From Arthrobacter endolithicus (GTDB lineage Bacteria > Actinomycetota > Actinomycetes > Actinomycetales > Micrococcaceae): DNA of 42,024 nt. The notes under the pieces are model-generated. The model searched no databases, was not told where the DNA came from, and was given only the letters and a program-made list of their open reading frames with translations. Both the position numbers and the translations under genes were made by a program. This document shows positions 15,443 through 24,100 of the stretch, in pieces (positions within the stretch are counted from its first letter, which is position 1; every line of letters starts with the position of its first letter). The stretch is from NCBI RefSeq assembly GCF_026627425.1, contig NZ_JAPNLH010000024.1, positions 1-42,024 of the forward strand, given 5' to 3'.

Positions 15443-16603
15443 CTAGGCATAGATCCCGGCATAAATCTCCTGGATCTGGCGCGCGTCCGGAACCACGGGA
15501 TTGTTCGCCGGGGAACCGGAAGCCAGAGCCTGTTCGGCCATGAGCGGGAGCTTGGCTTCCCATACCTGCCGTTCGATGCCGAATGCCTCTGGCGTGGGAA
15601 CATGAAGGTCGGCATTGATCGCGCGCAGTTCGGCCACCAGCGCTGCCGAAGCTTCCCTGTCGGGTGCGGCCGCTGACGCCACACCCAGGGCACGCGCACA
15701 TTCGGCATATCGGGGCTCCGCGGCCGCTACGGAAAACGCTGTGACGGCCGGAAAAAGCATGGCGTTCGCCAGACCGTGTGCCACATGGAAGTGGGCCCCG
15801 ATGGGCCTGCTCATACCATGCACTAAAGCGACGCTCGAGTTGGAGAAGGCGATACCTGCCTGTGTAGCAGCCAGCATCATTGCCTCTCTGGCCGCTGGGT
15901 TTGACCCGTCCTCGTAGACGTTTCTTAAGTTCATGCCGATGGCCCTGATGGCAGCGAGGGCGAATCCGTCGGAGAACGGATTGGCCTTCTTGCTCACAAA
16001 GGCTTCAATGGCGTGGGTCAATGCATCGATGCCCGTATCGGCGGTCAACCGCGGCGGCATGGACAGGGTGAGCGTGTAGTCGATCACAGCGGCAGCGGGC
16101 AAAAATGCCACGCCGGACGAGAGCATTTTTTCGTTGCTCTCGGAGTCGCTGATGATTGTGAACTGTGTGGCCTCGGAGCCGCTTCCTGCTGTAGTGGGAA
16201 TAGCAACAACGGGAAGCGCTGGGCCAGTATTGTTCCGGGGTGCCTTGTAATCCCGCATCGCGCCGCCTTGCAGGCTCAGGATGCCGAGGGCTTTTGCAGT
16301 GTCCATGGAGCTGCCGCCACCGAGACCGATGATGATGTCGGCCCCATGTTCTTTTACTGCGCTCAGACCGTTACCGAGCGAATCCGTGGTGGGGTCCGGA
16401 ACCGTTCCTGAGAATATGGCGACCTGCAGCCCGGACTTCTGCAAAGACGACGACAGCCTGTCGACGACGCCGGAAGCGACCATATAGGCGTCGGTGACGA
16501 TGAGTGGGCGGCGTCCTCCGAGTTCGACGATCAAGGCCCCTGTGTCTTCAATAGCTCCGCCACCCACTCGCATGAGACGGGGGAGTGCAATGCTGGCAAC
16601 CAT
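15443..16603 (-). CDS. Iron-containing alcohol dehydrogenase
   Basis: A 386-residue group III (Fe-ADH) NAD-dependent enzyme. The nucleotide motif GGGSSMD lies at 95-101; the metal-site helix region AHFHVAHGLANA and the preceding TGIDALTHAIEAF segment are intact. Family members oxidise simple alcohols, 1,3-propanediol, lactaldehyde or hydroxy acids. It is first in the three-gene minus-strand set and divergent from the LysR gene at 16739, its likely regulator. Confidence 0.92.
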   Translation of the reverse strand: MVASIALPRLMRVGGGAIEDTGALIVELGGRRPLIVTDAYMVASGVVDRLSSSLQKSGLQVAIFSGTVPDPTTDSLGNGLSAVKEHGADIIIGLGGGSSMDTAKALGILSLQGGAMRDYKAPRNNTGPALPVVAIPTTAGSGSEATQFTIISDSESNEKMLSSGVAFLPAAAVIDYTLTLSMPPRLTADTGIDALTHAIEAFVSKKANPFSDGFALAAIRAIGMNLRNVYEDGSNPAAREAMMLAATQAGIAFSNSSVALVHGMSRPIGAHFHVAHGLANAMLFPAVTAFSVAAAEPRYAECARALGVASAAAPDREASAALVAELRAINADLHVPTPEAFGIERQVWEAKLPLMAEQALASGSPANNPVVPDARQIQEIYAGIYA

Positions 16604-16710
16604 AGAACACCTTTGCTTGACGGTGCTCCATCAGGAGCAGCCGGGATTCGTAGTCCTTTTAGCATGTCATGAGATGGATGCCCATACAATGCCCAAAAAT
16701 CCGCTTGGCA

Positions 16711-16724
16711 GTGCATATTTGCAC
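16711..16724. promoter_or_regulatory. Candidate LysR site in the Fe-ADH/LysR divergent gap
   Basis: GTGCA-TATT-TGCAC is a perfect 5-bp inverted repeat 15 bp before the LysR start, in the 135-bp gap between the divergent genes. It resembles the short dyads bound by LysR proteins. Its place over the LysR start region fits autoregulation. Confidence 0.45.
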
Positions 16725-16738
16725 GGTAAACTCGAGGA

Positions 16739-17650
16739 ATGATCTCAGCCGATGACCTGCGTTACTTTTTAGAGGTGTGCCGTACGGGGACCTTGGTGTC
16801 AGCAGCGCGTGGGCTCGGGGTGGATCATACGACCGTGGGCCGCCGCATTACGCAGCTGGAAAAGGCCAGCGGTGCCAGGTTGTTCGTACGCACCCCGGGC
16901 GGGTGGAGGCCTACCGAGGCCGGTGAACGCCTTGCCGTTCACGCTGAGGCGGTGGAATCCTCCATCCTTTCGGCATCAGAGGAACTCGGTTCTCCGGCCG
17001 GCCGGTTGGCCGGCACGTTGCGCATTGCCACCCCCGATGGGTTCGGGGCCTTCGTACTCAGCCCCGGCCTGGGAAATCTGCGCGCACGGCATCCTGATCT
17101 GAAAGTGGAGATAGTCACGGCAACCCGCCTCAACCTGCTGGCGTCCAAGGAATTTGATGTCGGTATTTCACTGGCACGGCCGACCATCCGTGGAGTGGAG
17201 TCTTTCGAGCTGGCAGACTATCCGCTGGGCCTGTATGCCAGCGCAGATTATCTGCGGCGCCGCGGGCCCGTCCGTCACGTGGGCGAGCTTCTTGAGCACC
17301 CGGTGATTGGATACGTGGACTCGCTTCTGGATATTCCGGCTTTGCGATTCCTGGATGCCTTAGTACCGGGCGTCCGCCCCGCCATCCAAACGAACAACAT
17401 CACCGGACAATGGATGGCTACAGTGGCAGGGCTGGGTGTTGCGGTCCTTCCCTCCTTCATCGCTGAATCTGATCGTCGGCTGGTCCATATTCTTGAAAAA
17501 TCGGTCGCCATCCGCCGAAAGTACTGGCTCGCTGTTCCCCGTGAGCTTCAAGGTCTGGCCAGGATTCTCGCTGCCCGGCAGGAACTCGAGGAGTTGGTCC
17601 GCTCTCACCCCTATCTTGAGCTCGTTCCTCCCGCGGGGCCCCTAGGGTGA
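16739..17650 (+). CDS. LysR-family transcriptional regulator
   Basis: A 303-residue LysR protein: an N-terminal winged helix (DDLRYFLEVCRTGTLVSAAR, about residues 5-24, recognition helix VDHTTVGRRITQLE), then the substrate-binding domain beginning near 90 (GTLRIATPDGFGAFV). The HTH carries HTTVGRRI in place of the common QPALSQQI, a variant of LysR proteins that act on single divergent operons. It is divergent from Fe-ADH-mmsA-ADH and is the likely regulator of that set. Confidence 0.9.
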   Translation: MISADDLRYFLEVCRTGTLVSAARGLGVDHTTVGRRITQLEKASGARLFVRTPGGWRPTEAGERLAVHAEAVESSILSASEELGSPAGRLAGTLRIATPDGFGAFVLSPGLGNLRARHPDLKVEIVTATRLNLLASKEFDVGISLARPTIRGVESFELADYPLGLYASADYLRRRGPVRHVGELLEHPVIGYVDSLLDIPALRFLDALVPGVRPAIQTNNITGQWMATVAGLGVAVLPSFIAESDRRLVHILEKSVAIRRKYWLAVPRELQGLARILAARQELEELVRSHPYLELVPPAGPLG

Positions 17651-17729
17651 CCAATACGATGACGGGCCCGACGCCGGGTCCGGCCGATAACCTCTCCGCG
17701 GCGGACTGCAGCAGCATATCGTGCTCAAA

Positions 17730-18719
17730 CTAAGCGTGCTCGGTACTGCCGCGGACGATAAGATCGCAGGGAAAATCTACCCGCCGGGGCGCGAGCCCGG
17801 GTGTGTGGATCCGCTCAAGTAATAGCCCCGCCCCGCTGCGTGCCATTTCGCGGCTCGGCTGTCGGACAGTGGTCAGGCTGAAGGAGTCCCAAGCGGCCAT
17901 TTCGACGTCGTCATAACCGATAACCCAGCAATCCCGGGCCGGGATACGGTTGGCACGCAAGGCGTCCAGAGCGCCGAAGGCCATGTGATCATTGGCGCAG
18001 AAAACGGCTTGCGGAAGATCGCCGCCGGAGAGTAACCGGTTCATGACCCCGGCGGTCGTGTCATGGGAAAAGCCGCCGATGAAGCGGAAGTGCTCTGGTA
18101 CGGGGTGACCCCGCTCGCCCATAGTTTGCAGAAATCCGCGCCCCCGGTCCCGGGAGGTGCTGGCGTTTTCGGCGCCCCCGATGAACGCCGCCCGGGTCTT
18201 CCCATGGTCTAGCAGGTAGTTGGCGACGGCGGCACCGCCTTCTATATTCGTGCTTGTCACTTGGTCACAGTCGAGGCTCTCGACGGCACGGTTTATCAGG
18301 ACGAGGGGACTGTGTTTTTCGACGGCCGCCTTCAACTCCAGCGATTCCGCCGTAGCGGTGGTGAAAATGACGCCGTCGACAGCGCGTTCACTGATGGCCT
18401 TGAGCGCGTCAAGGTGGCTGCCGCCGCCGGCGTTCCAGATGACGACGCGGATGCCAGCTGCGTCGAGTTCGCGAGTGAGTTCGTCGAGAACCTCGGAGTA
18501 AAAAGGATTCGTGAGGTCCGCTACCACCACGCCGATGGTGTTAGTCCGTCTCGTTTTCATGGCTTGCGCCCCGGCGTGTGGCACGTAGCCCAGTGTTTCC
18601 ATGGCCACCTGCACGCGGGCTTTAGTAGCTGCGGACAGCTTCGAAGAGGAGGACAGGACTCGGGAGACGGTCGCCTGCGATACCCCGGCCAGTTCCGCCA
18701 CATCACGGCTTGTGACCAT
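17730..18719 (-). CDS. LacI-family transcriptional regulator
   Basis: A 329-residue repressor: HTH at the N-terminus (TSRDVAELAGVSQATVSRVL), then a sugar-binding-like sensor domain (TIGVVVADLTNPFYSEVLDE). The start at 18719 is fixed by GGAGG eight bases upstream; a longer frame to 18809 would cross one of the operators. It is divergent from the HisD-like/SDR/HCDH operon, with two palindromic operators in between. The inducer is unknown, but the sensor type points to a sugar, sugar acid or polyol. Confidence 0.92.
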   Translation of the reverse strand: MVTSRDVAELAGVSQATVSRVLSSSSKLSAATKARVQVAMETLGYVPHAGAQAMKTRRTNTIGVVVADLTNPFYSEVLDELTRELDAAGIRVVIWNAGGGSHLDALKAISERAVDGVIFTTATAESLELKAAVEKHSPLVLINRAVESLDCDQVTSTNIEGGAAVANYLLDHGKTRAAFIGGAENASTSRDRGRGFLQTMGERGHPVPEHFRFIGGFSHDTTAGVMNRLLSGGDLPQAVFCANDHMAFGALDALRANRIPARDCWVIGYDDVEMAAWDSFSLTTVRQPSREMARSGAGLLLERIHTPGLAPRRVDFPCDLIVRGSTEHA

Positions 18720-18793
18720 TGCCGGAACCTCCATGGTGTTCGAATAGCTTGCTTTCGAGGAAAAGACAGAAAGGGACCTATGTAACTGCACAA

Positions 18794-18809
18794 TTGTATA
18801 CGTATGCAC
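18794..18809. promoter_or_regulatory. Auxiliary LacI operator
   Basis: TGTATACGTATGCA (18795-18808) is a copy of the core of the main operator with one broken pair. Its centre lies 44 bp from the centre of the perfect site at 18835-18856, close to four helical turns, so two repressor dimers could sit on the same face. Confidence 0.65.
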
Positions 18810-18834
18810 GGTAGAAGGCGGGTCTTGCAGCCAG

Positions 18835-18856
18835 CGAGTGTATACGTATACACTCG
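18835..18856. promoter_or_regulatory. Main LacI operator, perfect 22-bp palindrome
   Basis: Half-sites CGAGTGTATAC and GTATACACTCG join without a spacer around a central CG, as LacI-family operators do. It lies between the LacI gene and the HisD-like gene, 73 bp before the latter's ATG, and would control both directions. Confidence 0.88.
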
Positions 18857-18928
18857 AGCGAACTGCAGGTCATAGGGCGTGATGGGGGGCTTTCGAGAGC
18901 CCGATCAGAAGATGGAGAGGTATTGCGC

Positions 18929-20275
18929 ATGAGCGCTGCTACAGCAATCGGCTCGGCCGTCGACTCCGTGATATTGAAGGAGCCAGCGCAGAATACCCTG
19001 GCCCGGGGGAGCACCCCTGAGGTCCGGGCGACCGTGGAGGGCGTCATCGCAGATATCCGCGAACGCGGCGACGCTGCTGTGCGCGAGTACTCGCAGAAGT
19101 TCGATAAGTACGCGCCTGAGTCTTTTCTGCTCAGCAAGGAGCAGCTGGACGAGATCATGTCCCGGGTTCCCGAACAGACCATTGAGGACATCAAGTTCGT
19201 CCAGGAACAGGTCCGGGTTATGGCGCAGAAGCAGCTTGAGTCGTTGACCGACTTCGAAATCGAAACCCTGCCCGGTGTGTTCCTCGGGCAGAAGAGCGTC
19301 CCTGTCCAGGCCGCCGGAGCCTACATCCCGGGCGGGAAGTACCCGCTCTTGGCGAGCGCCCACATGACGATCATCACCGCTAAAGTGGCCGGCGTAGAGC
19401 GCGTCGCAGCGTGCACTCCGCTGATCCAGGGCGAGGTCCCGGATGCGACGGTCGCGGCGATGTATCTGGCCGGGGCGGACGAGATCTACCTTTTGGGCGG
19501 AATCCAGGCGGTAGCCGCCCTGGCAATCGGCACGGAGACCATCAAACCGGTCAATATGCTGGCCGGCCCCGGGAACGCGTTCGTCGCAGAAGCCAAGCGC
19601 CAACTCTTCGGTGAGGTCGGAATTGACCTTTTTGCCGGCCCCACGGAGGTTCTGATCGTGGCCGACGAGCACGCCGACCCCTTCATCGTCGCCGTCGACC
19701 TGCTCTCCCAGGCCGAGCACGGGCCCGATTCGCCTGCCGTCCTGATCACAACCAGCGAGGAGCTGGGCAGGGAAGTCATCAAGCACATCGATACAATTCT
19801 CGTGGACATGCCCACCCGCGACTACGCTGCAGCCGCGTGGCGCGACTGGGGCGCAGTCCATGTTGTCGAAACTCTCGACGACGCGTACGTCCTGGCCGAC
19901 GAGTATGCCTATGAGCATGTGCAGATTCTCACTGATTCCCCCCGGGAGGCGCTGCAGAAGATGCATAACTATGGCGCGTTGTTCCTCGGCGAAGGAACGT
20001 GCGTGTCCTACGGTGACAAGGTCATCGGCACCAACCATGTGCTGCCCACCCGCGGTGCCGCCCGTTACACCGGCGGCCTATGGGTCGGTAAGTATCTGCG
20101 CACCGTAACCTATCAGGAGGTGACGAACGCAGAATCCAGCGCCTTCTTCGGCGAGCTCTGCGGCCGGGCCGCCAGGGTGGAACGATTCGAGGGCCACGCC
20201 CGCTCCGGAGACGTCAGGGCGGCGAAATATCGTGGTAATTCGCTGCCCTGGTCGGACCACACCTTCGACAGCTAG
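18929..20275 (+). CDS. HisD-family dehydrogenase (catabolic paralogue)
   Basis: A 448-residue homologue of histidinol dehydrogenase, a zinc- and NAD-dependent alcohol-to-acid oxidase. All catalytic positions are kept: SQAEHG near 258-263 (zinc Gln/His), YEHVQI near 327-332 (Glu/His general base pair), GDK near 361 (zinc Asp) and EGHAR near 421 (zinc His). Its place under LacI control, with an SDR and an HCDH and no other his genes, argues against histidine synthesis. The best-known catabolic relatives are sulfopropanediol 3-dehydrogenases (HpsN), often encoded beside SDRs; a polyol or sugar-acid substrate is equally possible. GGAGAGG precedes the ATG at 18929. Confidence 0.85.
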   Translation: MSAATAIGSAVDSVILKEPAQNTLARGSTPEVRATVEGVIADIRERGDAAVREYSQKFDKYAPESFLLSKEQLDEIMSRVPEQTIEDIKFVQEQVRVMAQKQLESLTDFEIETLPGVFLGQKSVPVQAAGAYIPGGKYPLLASAHMTIITAKVAGVERVAACTPLIQGEVPDATVAAMYLAGADEIYLLGGIQAVAALAIGTETIKPVNMLAGPGNAFVAEAKRQLFGEVGIDLFAGPTEVLIVADEHADPFIVAVDLLSQAEHGPDSPAVLITTSEELGREVIKHIDTILVDMPTRDYAAAAWRDWGAVHVVETLDDAYVLADEYAYEHVQILTDSPREALQKMHNYGALFLGEGTCVSYGDKVIGTNHVLPTRGAARYTGGLWVGKYLRTVTYQEVTNAESSAFFGELCGRAARVERFEGHARSGDVRAAKYRGNSLPWSDHTFDS

Positions 20276-20284
20276 GGATCACAG

Positions 20285-21031
20285 GTGCTGAATTTTCGCT
20301 TGGATGGTAAGAACGCACTGGTCACCGGAGCGGCCCGCGGGCTCGGCAGGGCGATCGCAGATGGCCTTGCCGATTCCGGTGCCACCGTTTACGGAACCAG
20401 CCGCGACACGGCAGCCGCCCAGGCAATCAGCGAGCGATACGGGACGCCGGCACTTCTGTTGGATGTGACCCAGTCCAAGGACACGCGCCGATTCGCAGAG
20501 ACCCTTATCGAAACCAGTGGCGGTATCGATCTCCTGGTGAACAATGCGGGTGTCAACGTGCCCAAACCAGCCTTGGACCTGACTGCTGACGACTGGGACA
20601 CCGTCTTTGACACCAATCTCAGGGGGACCTTTTTCCTGAGCACCGCCGTCGCGCGGCATTGGATAAGCGCAGGAACGCCGGGAGCTATCGTGAACATAGC
20701 CTCGCAGGCGGGCATAGTTGCAATCGAGGAGCGGGCAGCCTACGGCACCAGTAAAGCCGGCCTCATCCACCTCACCAAGGTTTTGGCCCTGGAATGGGCC
20801 TCGGCCGGAATCCGCGTTAACGCCGTCGCGCCGACCTTCGTGCGGACGGAACTGACGGCGTCGACCCTCAACAGACCGGACTGGGCGGCCGATCTCCTCT
20901 CACGCATCCCCATTGGGCGATTCGGTGAACCCGAGGACATCGCGGGGGCGGTTGCATTCCTCCTCAGCGATGCCGCGTCGATGATCACCGGACATACGTT
21001 GACCATCGACGGCGGCTACACCATCCGCTGA
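20285..21031 (+). CDS. Short-chain dehydrogenase/reductase (SDR)
   Basis: A 248-residue classical SDR with NAD(P)-binding TGAARGLG (14-21), the NNAGV structural motif, catalytic Ser near 140 and YGTSK with Tyr about 153 and Lys about 157, and the C-terminal ITGHTLTIDGGY. The start is GTG at 20285, nine bases after the HisD-like stop, so they share a transcript. It resembles gluconate 5-dehydrogenase-type polyol/keto-acid reductases; the substrate is not determinable. Confidence 0.9.
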   Translation: MLNFRLDGKNALVTGAARGLGRAIADGLADSGATVYGTSRDTAAAQAISERYGTPALLLDVTQSKDTRRFAETLIETSGGIDLLVNNAGVNVPKPALDLTADDWDTVFDTNLRGTFFLSTAVARHWISAGTPGAIVNIASQAGIVAIEERAAYGTSKAGLIHLTKVLALEWASAGIRVNAVAPTFVRTELTASTLNRPDWAADLLSRIPIGRFGEPEDIAGAVAFLLSDAASMITGHTLTIDGGYTIR

Positions 21032-21082
21032 ACCGGCGCGATCATTCGTTTCTACCCGGACACCTTCCTTAGGAGCACATTC

Positions 21083-22048
21083 ATGACACCTATCCGCACC
21101 ATCACCACCACGGCCGTTGTGGGTGCCGGCTACATGGGCGGCGGTATCGCCCAGGTTTTGGCTTTACACGACTACAAAGTTGCCCTGGCTGATGTCGACG
21201 GCGAGGCGGCAGAACGCTCGCGCGCTCGGTTAGTGGAACAGGCAACCGTATTTGAGTCCGGTGGGCTGCTTCCGGAAGGCGCCGCCGATACGATCCGGAA
21301 AAATCTTGCCGCCGCCAGCAGCATCGAAGAAGCAGTAGGCTTGGCAGATTACATCGCCGAGGCTGTCCCGGAAGAGCCCGGCATAAAGGCCGCCACCCTT
21401 CGCCGGATCTCGGCCGCCGCACCGGCCGGGGCCATCATCGGGACAAACACCTCCGCAATCCCCATTGGAGAGCTGGCACAATCTGTGGCCGGTCCGGAGC
21501 GCTTCCTGGGCGTTCACTGGATGAATCCCGCACCGTTCATCCCGGGGGTGGAACTGATATCGGGCCCGGACACCGACACTGCCGTCCTAGGACTGGTGGA
21601 GGAACTGATCGGCGGGTTAGGCAAAACACCGGTCAGGGTGTCGGACACGCCAGGATTCGTTGCTAACAGGCTCCAGTTCGCGCTCTATAAAGAAGCAGTT
21701 CAGATGGTTGAAGACGGCATCGCTACAGCGGAACAGATTGACGCGGTTGTGGGCAACACCTTCGGCTTCCGGCTGGCACTCTTTGGCCCTTTTGCCATCG
21801 GCGATATGGCCGGACTGGACGTGTACGAGTCTGCGTACCGCACCCTGGAAAAGGCGTATGGTGCACGGTTCGCAGCACCGCAAGCCCTCGTCGCAACGGT
21901 GCAGAACGGCAATCTTGGGCTTAAAAGCGGGCACGGCTTCTTGGACATCGGCGCTGCTGACAAGGCAGCTCTTTTGGCCTACCGGGACAATGCCTACGCC
22001 CGCCTTTCGCAACTTCGTACGGAACTTGGTCAGGCACCTGGGCTGTAG
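21083..22048 (+). CDS. 3-hydroxyacyl-CoA dehydrogenase-family protein
   Basis: A 321-residue two-domain dehydrogenase. The N-terminal Rossmann motif is GAGYMGGG (14-21), the catalytic His is at about 145 (LGVHWMNP), the paired Glu lies in the following GVELI segment, and the C-terminal helical domain starts at TPGFVANRLQFALYKEA. The fold is shared by 3-hydroxybutyryl-CoA dehydrogenase, L-gulonate 3-dehydrogenase and carnitine dehydrogenase, so the substrate may be a free hydroxy acid rather than a CoA ester. No other beta-oxidation gene is nearby, which favours the free-acid view. Third gene of the LacI-controlled set. Confidence 0.85.
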   Translation: MTPIRTITTTAVVGAGYMGGGIAQVLALHDYKVALADVDGEAAERSRARLVEQATVFESGGLLPEGAADTIRKNLAAASSIEEAVGLADYIAEAVPEEPGIKAATLRRISAAAPAGAIIGTNTSAIPIGELAQSVAGPERFLGVHWMNPAPFIPGVELISGPDTDTAVLGLVEELIGGLGKTPVRVSDTPGFVANRLQFALYKEAVQMVEDGIATAEQIDAVVGNTFGFRLALFGPFAIGDMAGLDVYESAYRTLEKAYGARFAAPQALVATVQNGNLGLKSGHGFLDIGAADKAALLAYRDNAYARLSQLRTELGQAPGL

Positions 22049-22075
22049 TGATACCCATAGACGGTCCGTCGATTG

Positions 22076-22105
22076 TGGTGGCAGAGCATGGCTGCCACCA
22101 TAAAA
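22076..22105 (+). terminator. Intrinsic terminator between convergent genes
   Basis: TGGTGGCAG (22076-22084) and CTGCCACCA (22092-22100) form a perfect 9-bp stem with a 7-base loop, followed by TAAAAT. It sits in the 61-bp gap between the ends of the HCDH gene and the oppositely oriented MFS gene. The A/T tail is weak for the plus strand. Confidence 0.6.
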
Positions 22106-22109
22106 TCCG

Positions 22110-23465
22110 TTAGCTCAACGCAGCAACAACCTCACTGCCCTCAGCTACTCTCACACCACTGTCATCGTGCTGGAACCTGATGCGGTTTCGGCCTACGAAG
22201 GTGGCGATAGCGGCTACGCCGGCAATCACAGCGAGGTAAAGGCTGAAAACCAGGCCGGTGCCAGCTCTCTCACTAAGCCATACTCCGAGAAGTGGTCCGG
22301 TGGCTCCAAAGATCACAACGCAGATGTTGTAGGCGAGTGATCCAGCCGTGATGCGCACCCGGGCCGGGAACATTTGTGAAATGGACAGTGCCACCGGAAC
22401 AGCCAGTAGTCCTTTTCCCGCGGCCAGCAGTGCACCGCCCAGCACGGCGCCCCAATAGCCGGTGGTGGCTAAGGCAAAGGCGGGAACTGCCGTTATTGCC
22501 ACAAACAGGGAGCCACCAAGCAGTAGTCGGTACATGCCGAACCTGCTCATGAGCGGGCCTGCTGCCAAGGCGGCAAGTATGAGCAGGACATCGACGAGCA
22601 ACGTGATGCCGTAGGCATCCCCGGCGGAGAGCCCACCTGGTCCCTTCAGAAACGTGATGAAGAAAGAGGATAGCGTCGGCGTGATCAGGGCGTAGGCCGA
22701 AACTACCAGGACGAACAGCAACATGGTGGACCACTGGGTTCGTAAGGCCGTTCTGATTGGTGTTGCCGCTTCGTGTGATTGTGCTCTGCTGCTAGCCATT
22801 TCCACGAATTCCGGGGTTTCGGCTACCTTACTGCGAATGTAGATGCCGGCCAGCCCGAGGGGGACTGCCAGCAGAAAGAGGATTCGCCAGCCCCAAATAT
22901 TGAAGAGAACGTCTCCCATCAACGCGGTACCTAGACTGGCCGCTCCCACCGCCACGAGAACGCCCAGGAACGTACTGGCCACCAAATAGCCGACATTGGT
23001 CGCTCGTTGCTTAGGCGAGCTGTGCTCGGCCAGGAATGTCACGGCGGAACCGTATTCGCCGCCGGCCCCCAGCCCTTGGACCAGCCGGCACAGCAAAAGC
23101 AGGGCCGGAGCGAAGATGCCGATGGAGGTGAACGTCGGCAGCAATCCTATTGCACCTGTCGCCACGGACATCAAGGTGATAGTGACAAAAAGAGCGGTGC
23201 GCCGGCCCAAGGTGTCGCCCAACCAGCCGGCAATCAGTCCGCCAAGTGGACGTGTCAAATAGGTCAAAGCGAATATTGCGTAGGTGCTCAGGAGTGCGAC
23301 TGTCGGGTCCCCTTTGGGGAAAAAGTGGCTGGCCAAAACGGTGGCCAGAACCCCGTACAGGCCGAAGTCGAACCATTCGGCAAAGTTTCCGGCTGCGGAG
23401 GCCACGACTACCCGCAACCGGTTGACACCGTGCACCCCTGTTGGCTCAACATCTCTAGTTTCCAT
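22110..23465 (-). CDS. MFS metabolite:H+ symporter (MHS family)
   Basis: A 451-residue carrier with about 12 membrane segments. It begins VVVASAAGNFAEWFDFGLYG, the signature of the MHS group (alpha-ketoglutarate, proline/betaine, shikimate carriers), and has the conserved loop WLGDTLGRRTAL between segments 2 and 3. It imports a small organic acid or zwitterion by proton symport. It is cotranscribed with the VOC gene 40 bp upstream and lies between the HisD-like operon and a LysR gene, so it probably supplies one of these pathways. Confidence 0.9.
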   Translation of the reverse strand: METRDVEPTGVHGVNRLRVVVASAAGNFAEWFDFGLYGVLATVLASHFFPKGDPTVALLSTYAIFALTYLTRPLGGLIAGWLGDTLGRRTALFVTITLMSVATGAIGLLPTFTSIGIFAPALLLLCRLVQGLGAGGEYGSAVTFLAEHSSPKQRATNVGYLVASTFLGVLVAVGAASLGTALMGDVLFNIWGWRILFLLAVPLGLAGIYIRSKVAETPEFVEMASSRAQSHEAATPIRTALRTQWSTMLLFVLVVSAYALITPTLSSFFITFLKGPGGLSAGDAYGITLLVDVLLILAALAAGPLMSRFGMYRLLLGGSLFVAITAVPAFALATTGYWGAVLGGALLAAGKGLLAVPVALSISQMFPARVRITAGSLAYNICVVIFGATGPLLGVWLSERAGTGLVFSLYLAVIAGVAAIATFVGRNRIRFQHDDSGVRVAEGSEVVAALS

Positions 23466-23505
23466 GATTGATTACCACTTCCTTGTTTGTTGCTAGGGGA
23501 TGTTT

Positions 23506-23964
23506 TTACTGCGCCGGAACGGGGACGGGGGCCGGCTGGAATAGTTCGACGCGGAGCCCGTCCGGTCCGATGGCGTAGGCGATGTAGCCGCCTGCGTTCC
23601 GACCCGAATCGATCAGGTTGGGGGGTGAGGAAAAGACGAGGCCGGCCGCTTCCGTCCTTTGGTAGAGCTGATGGATGTCTTCGACGGCCAGGGCAAGGTG
23701 CGTTGCTCCGGGTTGCTGGACGGGTGCAAAAGTGCCGGCATCTTTGGGGGAGCGGTACTCAAGGAGCTGAAGCTCTGAACCGCCGGCACCGTCCGCGGTG
23801 AGAATGGCGTTGTCAATGACCGCATCGGGGACCCCCACGGTGGCCCTGGTGTAGGGGTTGTCCTGAAGCTGGCGGCTGTGCAGAACGAAACCAAAATGGT
23901 TTTCAAAAAAGGCGATGGCCGCATCAAGGTCTGAGACCGTGAAGCCAACATGGGCGATGTTCAT
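23506..23964 (-). CDS. VOC-family (glyoxalase/dioxygenase fold) protein
   Basis: A 152-residue protein with the paired beta-alpha-beta-beta-beta modules of the vicinal oxygen chelate superfamily. It opens MNIAHVGFTVSDLDAAIAFF; the metal-ligand positions are His5 (HVGFTV), the ELQLLEY Glu, THLALAV His and LRVELFQ Glu, all in family places. The group includes glyoxalase, methylmalonyl-CoA epimerase and ring-cleavage enzymes; the function here is open. First gene of a two-gene set with the MHS carrier and divergent from a LysR gene. Confidence 0.87.
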   Translation of the reverse strand: MNIAHVGFTVSDLDAAIAFFENHFGFVLHSRQLQDNPYTRATVGVPDAVIDNAILTADGAGGSELQLLEYRSPKDAGTFAPVQQPGATHLALAVEDIHQLYQRTEAAGLVFSSPPNLIDSGRNAGGYIAYAIGPDGLRVELFQPAPVPVPAQ

Positions 23965-24071
23965 CTAAGATTCCTCGTTTGTCGAAGGGTCCATTGAGTT
24001 CAGTTGACCACCGTGGTCGCTCTTAATAGTGACCGCGGACACTAAGAAACAGAAGGTGGAAATACTTGCAG

Positions 24072-24094
24072 ATTTATAGGACATCCTTATAAAT
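24072..24094. promoter_or_regulatory. LysR-type operator before the LysR gene at 24101
   Basis: ATTTATAGGA (24072-24081) and TCCTTATAAAT (24084-24094) form an inverted repeat with a one-base bulge, just before the LysR start and in the gap shared with the divergent VOC-MFS genes. An AT-rich dyad in this place fits a LysR recognition site. Confidence 0.6.
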
Positions 24095-24100
24095 TGGGGT

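Noticed and set aside
18905-20038. 377-residue open frame antisense to the HisD-like gene
   Set aside because: Shadow; the plus-strand gene keeps every catalytic residue.
18929-20275. Assignment as biosynthetic histidinol dehydrogenase (hisD)
   Set aside because: No other his gene is present and it is controlled by a LacI repressor in a catabolic cluster. The catalytic residues alone do not distinguish the two roles.
18929-22048. Firm assignment as a sulfopropanediol (hpsN/hpsO) operon
   Set aside because: No sulfonate transporter, sulfolactate dehydrogenase or desulfonating enzyme is in the window, so the substrate remains open.
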